From Ascidia mentula (Eukaryota; Chordata; Ascidiacea; Phlebobranchia; Ascidiidae): a DNA stretch of 64,000 nt. Below are positions 57,776-64,000 of the stretch, piece by piece (within the stretch, counting starts at the first letter, position 1; the number at the start of each line of letters is the position of its first letter). Under the pieces are notes generated by a model. The model searched no databases. It was not told where the DNA came from and worked only from the letters and a program-made list of their open reading frames with translations. The translations under genes and the position numbers were made by a program. The stretch covers positions 2,604,001 to 2,668,000 of the forward strand of contig OX387198.1 of assembly GCA_947561715.1 (NCBI GenBank), written 5' to 3'.

Positions 57776-58494
57776 TTTTCAGCAGTGCTAAACCTGCAGT
57801 GTGCAACTCAACCTGAACAACAAAAAATACAACACTAGTAATTGTTAGCTACCACATTCAGACAAAAATATGACAACAATATTTTCCAATCTTTTTTGCA
57901 TATACTCTGAATTAACCACATCAGATTTAAATGCATCTGTTTTTAAATAGGACATGATATGCCTATTTACAGTATAATGTATTTCGTACAACTCACCACA
58001 GGCAAGTATGGCACACGCAAGCATGTTTAAGTCTTTCCAGCAACTGCCTTTGTGTCAGCTGATTTCCAGTCATGCCTTTGTGGACCAAGCAAACATACCT
58101 GAAACGTTAGGTTTGTACCTGTTTACTCAGCAGGGTCAACTCTTTCTTTCGCTTTTTATGTTTTGCTGCGCTGGTATTGGAAACGACAAAGGTTTACTCT
58201 TTTACGACGGAATATCGTTTTTGCATGGCCAGATCAATGAAAATAGTATGGTGCTAAACGAATCATTGTTTGTTCAACTGGAAGAACTTTCTGTTGTAAC
58301 AGTAACCCATGGCAACCCCGGGATAATGTTACGTCATAACGTTTGCAGAGTTGAGGAGATTCCCAAACGCACAGAAGAATTTTGTTTACCACCAGTTTCG
58401 TATAAAGATAACGTCGAAAGGTGTTCCCAATGAATTTATAACCGTTTACCATCCGTTAACGTGAATCACTGTTTCCTGTTCACGACTTATACTG
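57776..58494 (-). promoter_or_regulatory. 5' flank of gene D, matching the 20.3-21.1 kb flank
   Basis: Upstream region with a likely non-coding exon and intron: donor at about 57997 (GGTGAGTTGTACG on the minus strand), acceptor about 57813 (GTTGTTCAG). The plus-strand frame at 58008-58433 is broken by indels in the paralogous flank and is not called as a gene. Confidence 0.4.
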
Positions 58495-58556
58495 CAGTGT
58501 TTCCCAACCGGTGGTACGCGACGGCATTGCAGGTGGTACTCTAGCACCTTTCCGTA
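58495..58556. repeat. hAT-like terminal fragment; empty site for the CACTA-like element
   Basis: CAGTGTTTCCCAACCGG has the form of a hAT terminus. The TA at 58542-58543 corresponds to the target into which the CACTA-like element inserted at 21.1 kb. I did not find the other end of the hAT-like repeat. Confidence 0.5.
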
Positions 58557-59216
58557 ATTTGCGGATATAGTTCGAATTTAAAAAATCGTAAGTGATCTCC
58601 AAATGTTTGTTACCTCATCCCCTAGGTTTTGTAACATTCAACTAGGTAGCACGCGTCGAAATTGTTTAAGTGGACCCACTTTTCCGAGCACCGCTAACGA
58701 TCACTCACAGGCTTATATTATTTTACAACCCTGTTCTTGTATTATTTTATTCCAAGTGTTGCATAAACTCCACGTGATTAAATCAACCAATCATCCCAAT
58801 AATAATGACTCGTGTGCGCCTGTTAATTCGCTTCTTGGCGTTTCATGCAGTCTATTCGGCTGGGTACATATGCACCAGGCTCGATTTAGTCTATATTTGG
58901 TGTGTTATTCGGTCTCAAGACGTTGCTATTATTATTGAGACTCTACAGCCTGTTCGCCGGCTTGGCTATATTCCCACAAGCCAGATAATAAACTGTTTAT
59001 TCGGATTAAACTATTTTCGGGTGAATCCAGCAAAGAGACAGATCGATCTGCAATATAGTAGGCAAAACCCTTGCACTGCATTTAAAAATCATTGTGTATA
59101 GCCGTGTTGTATTGATGTGGAGAAGATGGCAGGTAAACACGCAAACGCCAAACTTCTCATGATTTCTTATTTCGTTTTGTTTTTTTATTTTATTTTTGGT
59201 CACTTTAGTTACGATC
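58557..59216. other. Unit-specific stretch absent from the paralogous flank
   Basis: In the copy at 27.25 kb CTTTCCGT runs straight into ATCGCCAACCG, so this 660-bp stretch is either inserted here or deleted there. Two overlapping plus-strand frames (58603-58938, 58805-59101) have no recognisable features. Confidence 0.4.
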
Positions 59217-59217
59217 A

Positions 59218-61490
59218 TCGCCAACCGAATATTCAAGATTATTGTGTGTTTGAGGGAAGAATTTAATCAACATTTATTTGACCTGTGAACCTCATGACCT
59301 GTATACAATGGCTGAGATCGCCAAGACAAGGCATCTCAGTAGGGCGATCCTGAACTGTCATGCTGACTACAGTAGACACAGTTTCTTCTGGTAAAGGGAA
59401 ATTGTTCATTTGATCGATGGTTTGAAAGATCTTAAAAATTGACTAAATACCATACCTGGTTTCGTCAATAGCAAGATACAATTTTTAATGCAAAAAGTAA
59501 CTGCGACACCTCGTGGTGTTGCTGGTCGATGACCTGTGTGAGGTCGTTTGGAAAGCGAAAGCACAGAACACCAGAATCGTCACAAGCCCAAGACATTGCT
59601 TTCATCGTTAAATTCCAGTCACCAATTTGTTCTGCCCGAGCCAGTCGACCCTTTGTTCAGCTTTGGACAAACATCGTAAAAAGAACTTGGGTTTTCGCGA
59701 TAACAGAAGGGCGCACGTAGGCGCGAGGTCAAACATACGCAACCAGTGTGCGATATCACCCGCGGTGCCGACCATTGATCAACCTATTTGTTATTTGTTA
59801 AAAACAGTATAATGTTACAAACAAGCTGTCCTTCCGGCAATCACTAAAGCGATGTTTTGTTTTTATTTGTTATAACAAACCATGTTACAAGCTTAATCCA
59901 AGTCTTCTTTCCGGTCCAAAAATTTCCCCTAGATTAAAATATCTTACATCACCCAAGCGATAGCCGTAGTGCGAACCACTGAAAAATCTATACATGTAAA
60001 GCTTTCAAGCTTGTGTATTGTTTAATGATAATACCATGTGCCGAGCTTAAGAGGGTGGCAATTAACTTCATGAAACTGCGATCAAACAATAGATGTGCAT
60101 TGGAACTTTTACAATTAACACGAAGGTATAACATATCTTGTACCATGGCATCCTGCAGTATACAATTAAGAGGGTCGTAGTTCACATTCTTTGAACTGTT
60201 ATAAAAAAATACATGTATATATATTTCTTGATTCACAATTAAAACGCTTTAGCTGTAGGTAAGCTTTGCACGAAGGAATAAATTAAGGTATTCTTGGACC
60301 GTGGTATCTCGCAGTATACGATGGGAACAGCATCCATTGCCGTATAATCGTTTAATAAATTAAAAAAATAGTGCTGAGAATGAAGAGACTGACCCTTGCT
60401 AATGTCAACCTTGTCATGTGTCATGCGAAAAACGTTTCGGCAACCACTTATGCAATCATCAAAAACCAGTACTTTTTCTCGATATTGGAATGTCATGAGG
60501 AACAAACGGGTTAGTGAAGCAACAATAGTGTTTGTTTTACGGTGGTACGATTTGGCATCGACTGATATCTAGAGTGCTTTTATATGTGTGGGAGCAGCAA
60601 ACAAACGTCCAATGCTCGGTTCCTCCTCGTAAGCAGTTGCTTCAAGTATAAACCCAATGATGCAATTGTTATGTCAATATTTCCGCTTCAGACGTGGGGT
60701 ATTTGTTTCTCGTTGGTACGGATACACACAAACTTATTTATACTGGAAGACTTTCCATTATATAAGTGGTCAATTTCCCAGACTCTTTTTTTGTTTTGTT
60801 ATCGAGTCACGAAATAAATTGGCTTTTGCTGGGAAATTGCACCATTAGTTGATTGATTGGTGTTGCATTGTTCAAAATGGGGTCAGAGAAACAAAAAGTT
60901 TAAGCCTTGCATTTAAAGCACGCAATTGATCGAAACTTTAATGGACAAACAACTTATAGACGTTTTTAATGCAGAAAGCAACTACGACACCTCGATAACC
61001 TGTGTGAGTTCGTTACGAGAACACAGAATCGCCAGATTCCACCAAAGCACAAGTCATTGCTCTCATCATTAAATCCCAGTCGATAATTTGTTCTGCCCAA
61101 ACAAGGCGGTTATTCTGTTGTTCAGCTTCAGCAAATATTGTAAAATGAACTTTCTGCAGGCGAACAAGGATTTCGCGATAACAGAGCTCGTATAGGTGGT
61201 TTTTAACGAGGTCATACATACGCCACAACGACGTCAAACATACGTAACCAGTGTGCGACAAATGATTAACCTATGTATTAAAAAACGTTAAAATGATTTT
61301 GAGCAAGATAACTATGGGTAAAAATCGATACATTGGCGACAAATTCCGGAACACCCGATGTCACCTAGTGTCCAAATCTCCTTTCAAAGAAAAATCCGCT
61401 ACATAACCCAACTACAGTTACTATTGGAAAAACGCCACGGTGAATTCGTTTGAGGTTTTGGTATGGCAAAAGGTAGGATTTTTTCATTCG
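59218..61490. repeat. R1 repeat, copy 4
   Basis: Left part matches copy 3; from about 60380 it matches copy 2 better (shared TGTCAACCTTGTCATG and the CAGAAAGCAACTACGACACC stretch). This looks like a mosaic of two R1 subtypes, as unequal exchange or gene conversion would give. Confidence 0.75.
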
Positions 61491-61509
61491 ATCAATGGAT
61501 TAAATTAAT

Positions 61510-61910
61510 GCAGCTCTTTAACGCCCACTGCCGACTTGATTAAATAGAATTAGGTTAGCACTACCGCGTTTCACCACTTGATATGCTACAAATAACAACG
61601 AGATTACTGTTATTTTACACACAGGGATTCGTATCCGGGTTACCTATTCTAGCCAGGAATCCCTATCAGTTTTTCATGTTGTTATATAGGTCGTGCGTCT
61701 AATTCACAGTTGTGACCAATCTCTCGTCTGAAACGTTATTTTTTAACTCTCCAGTATTTGAGACCAAGATATCTTGTCCACAAATCTCTATCAGGTTTTC
61801 TTTTGGGTGTATGGGTCAGGCGTTTGATCAATGCAGCTAATCACTCGCCCTTTTTTGCAGTTAACGTTTTGAATAGACTGATATAGCTTATTGGCGCCCA
61901 CTGCCGATGG
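61510..61910 (-). repeat. Dimeric tRNA-derived SINE, copy 3
   Basis: Same structure and same position relative to R1 as the 14.56-kb copy. Confidence 0.5.
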
Positions 61911-62131
61911 AATAAGTGACATGAGCGTACACAAGATATCCTTTTTCGGTTGATAATTACGGCCATGTCTTCATTTGGAATACATTAATAGATGCGACTA
62001 GTGTTGTCAAATCTAAGCTTCGTATTCTGTTACCGATGCTACAAGACGTATTCATAAACGTTAAATAAAATCAGCGGTATTGCTATAGATGAGCAATTTT
62101 CATTGATATCTGCAGACAAGGCGTACACACT

Positions 62132-62155
62132 GTTTCGACTTGTAAGGTCTCATCA
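62132..62155 (-). ncRNA. Hammerhead-like core, copy 5
   Basis: Minus strand CTGATGA, GACC...AAGTC, GAAAC, then AGTGTGTAC; paralogue of the 15.18-kb motif. Confidence 0.45.
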
Positions 62156-62396
62156 GTGCAGCTATTGACTGTGGCACTGGACTAGCTTTTACACTAGCAG
62201 GCACACTGATTTCCCCTTTGTGGTACTTTTACCCAACTGGGCACCAAACAACAGAGACGAACCGTCACCGTGGAGCGCACTATGGCCAAACGACTGCTTG
62301 GTATCCTATAGTGTCACCGGTTAGGGTTCACCCAATTCATATATGTGCAAAAAAAGCCATGACAATCTTGTACAGCTTAAGACTCATGTACACACT

Positions 62397-62421
62397 GTTT
62401 CGACCTGTGAGGTCTCATCAG
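62397..62421 (-). ncRNA. Hammerhead-like core, copy 6
   Basis: Minus strand CTGATGA, GACC-TCACA-GGTC, GAAAC, AGTGTGTAC. It has the best-paired stem II of the set apart from copy 1, with a different loop, so the stem is kept while the loop varies. Confidence 0.5.
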
Positions 62422-62424
62422 CCT

Positions 62425-62770
62425 TTTTTATATTATGAGCTTCGTATTTCTGGAATTGACAAAAGGCTTTATTCAGTTCCTAAGCTTAAAAACCGCATTC
62501 CACATGTTGCAGATGAACAAAAAGCTTGCATATTCTGGTCGGATTTAGATGCATTCCGACAGAGACTAGTTTTCGGTGATAAAATGGTCTCGACAGTTTC
62601 ACTTCTCTCTTGAGGATTTCAAATTTATGCTCGGGCACATTTTTTCCAAATGTAAAAGAAGAGTCAAGACTACTAGCACGCATTCCCGGTATACCAGTTA
62701 CAGAAAAAGCAAGCTTGTTGACAATTTCTTTCACTTTTCTGTTTGGCACTCGGCAATATGGCCTGGTAGC
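62425..62770. other. Unidentified insert between duplicated flanks
   Basis: Most of this is absent from the matching place at 15.3 kb. Open stretches on both strands (plus: IPHVADEQKACIFWSDLDAF; minus: KVKEIVNKLAFSVTGIPGM) look protein-like, but I do not recognise either. Probably a mobile-element scrap. Confidence 0.35.
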
Positions 62771-62797
62771 AACATAAAAATATGCTCGAGCTCGGCA

Positions 62798-63604
62798 ATT
62801 AAAATGTCTATGTAGGGGATGTCCCCATATGAAAACTTCTCAACAAATTACCTTTCACCTGGTTCAGTGATAATAGACAAAAGTTTAAATGCACTAAACC
62901 TCCAACCTAGGTGTTCCATGTTAATTGCGCCAACTCTTTGCGCCAACTCTTTGCGCCAACAACAAACTTTTTACAGAAATCGCTTGAAACGATTAGTTTT
63001 AGCAAAACAAGTACAAAATAACTTTAGGGTTGTAAAAATAACAAAAGTTTTAAATCAAATAAAATCATGTTTATTTTTGCGAAAAAAGCAACTACGCGGA
63101 CAGTTGTAGTTTTAACAAACAACATTCAGAGAACAATCCATCTGGCCACAGTGCAGTTAACAGTGACGTGTTTATCAAAGACATTTCAGTGGAAGCTTCG
63201 CGATTATAAGTAGAATGGTTTATCTAGTTTTGCTGGATGTTTGAACAACCACTAAACCGAAACTTCAAGTTCAACTCTTGTATATGCTAGAAAATTTGGC
63301 ACCAGTTTGAGCATTAGTTTAAATATGCATTTTTACAAAAAGTAACAAGAAATGGTGACAGATTAAGGGTCAAAATTAAACTCAGCCAATAGTATTGATT
63401 TACAAACTTTCCATGAGAAAACGTTGCATAAAATCAAAATTAATGACGGATTCCCATGTCAGAATGTGCTTTAATTACATAAAAACACACAAGCACACTG
63501 CAGAAAAGCATATGGCATAGTTTGAATACAGTATTTTGCACAAAGAAATTGTACACTTTAGTATTCATTTCTTGTCAAAATGTAAAATAATGACAACAGT
63601 TGAA
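62798..63604. repeat. Duplicate of the 3' flank of the ZU5-UPA gene
   Basis: Nearly identical to 15413-16215. Non-coding except for shadow frames. Confidence 0.85.
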
Positions 63605-64000
63605 TTAATTTCCAATTTGCAGATTTTCAGCCGTCACATCATATCTCACAGTGGCATGATTAACTAAAAACAAAAAGATACATATTTATGTACAGACTGT
63701 ATGTATGTTATTGTACATGTAATATTGAACACACTGATATTTTGCACTCAAATGCCTAAAAACCAAGGAGATTTAACAATGACTTACCTAAAGCTTCCTT
63801 TCTAATATACAGGTCCTTCTCCTCAAGAGTTGTTTGTAGTTGAGCTGATTTTAAAGTAATTTTAATTTTGTTGTCTCCCAATCCTTGACGATTCTTTTAC
63901 TTGACATGAGTTTCAATTTTTGTCTTTTTCCAAATTTCTTTTATCGATTTAACTTCTTCATCAAAATGAAGCTCATCACTTGCTAAGTTGGCGATCAGAT
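63605..64000 (-). CDS. Second ZU5-UPA gene, 3' end only (cut by window edge)
   Basis: The last exon (63605-63663, VNHATVRYDVTAENLQIGN then stop) and most of the preceding exon (63788 to beyond 64000) are present and nearly identical to those at 16.2-16.6 kb, with the same splice sites. The ZU5 part must lie beyond the window. Whether this copy is intact cannot be judged. Confidence 0.75.

Larger units (their letters stand above)
50041..57990. repeat. Segmental duplication unit D
   Basis: Third unit. Its left part matches unit B from GCCATTTTGTT on, but lacks the complete SINE. Its right end (upstream of the gene) differs from B and C and instead matches the flank of the broken exon at 20 kb. 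About 50340-50940 is unit-specific DNA where I see no gene. Confidence 0.7.

Noticed and set aside
58008-58433. 141-codon plus-strand frame (MAHASMFKSFQQLPLC...) and its counterpart at 20572-20895
   Set aside because: The two copies differ by indels that are not multiples of three within the frame, so the reading is not conserved. It overlaps the likely 5'-UTR exon and intron of the minus-strand gene.

Overview
The window is AT-rich, intron-bearing animal DNA with repeat-rich gaps and small (about 60 to 900 nt) introns. The gene families seen (a TRADD-N-like domain joined to TPR-like helices, ZU5-UPA proteins), the CACTA-type transposon with a zinc-finger transposase and a SAM-domain second gene, and the tRNA-derived SINEs point to an invertebrate, most plausibly a tunicate-like deuterostome. 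The species is a guess.

Layout. 1-5.5 kb: a copy of a roughly 2-kb repeat of unknown class (here called R1) and a minus-strand Ty3/Gypsy fossil. 6.2-7.9 kb: a lone minus-strand gene with one TPR module. 8-12.6 kb: almost gene-free. 12.6-15.5 kb: second R1 copy, a dimeric tRNA-like SINE and a hammerhead-like motif. 16.2-18.9 kb: a ZU5-UPA gene and just upstream a membrane plus coiled-coil ORF that may be its first exon. 19.9-20.3 kb: a truncated TRADD-N-like exon. 21.1-27.3 kb: a near-complete CACTA-like transposon carrying a nested PIF/Harbinger-like derivative. 27.3-31.6 kb: third R1 copy, SINE and a Gypsy fragment. 31.6-57.8 kb: three tandem 9-kb units, each holding one minus-strand nine- or eight-exon gene (called B, C and D here). 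59.2-64 kb: fourth R1 copy, SINE, hammerhead-like motifs, then the 3' end of a second ZU5-UPA gene running off the edge.

Genes B, C and D can be read from start to stop by joining exons with consistent phases: 1053, 1076 and 1081 residues. Each has a TRADD-N-like first exon (155-158 aa), a short second exon, then three repeats of a linker exon (35-41 codons) plus a TPR-like exon (about 250 codons). Every module exon is phase 1-1, so modules can be gained, lost or skipped without breaking frame; gene B has lost one small linker exon. The terminal TPR exon ends in a stop codon laid over what is, in the other modules, the 5' splice site.

TRADD-N, ZU5 and UPA domains occur in animal death-receptor and innate-immune adaptor proteins. 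Their co-clustering in a recently duplicated, transposon-rich locus suggests a rapidly evolving immune or cell-death signalling cluster. That role is inference; the exon structures and duplications are seen directly. All reading, alignment and boundary calls were made by eye.
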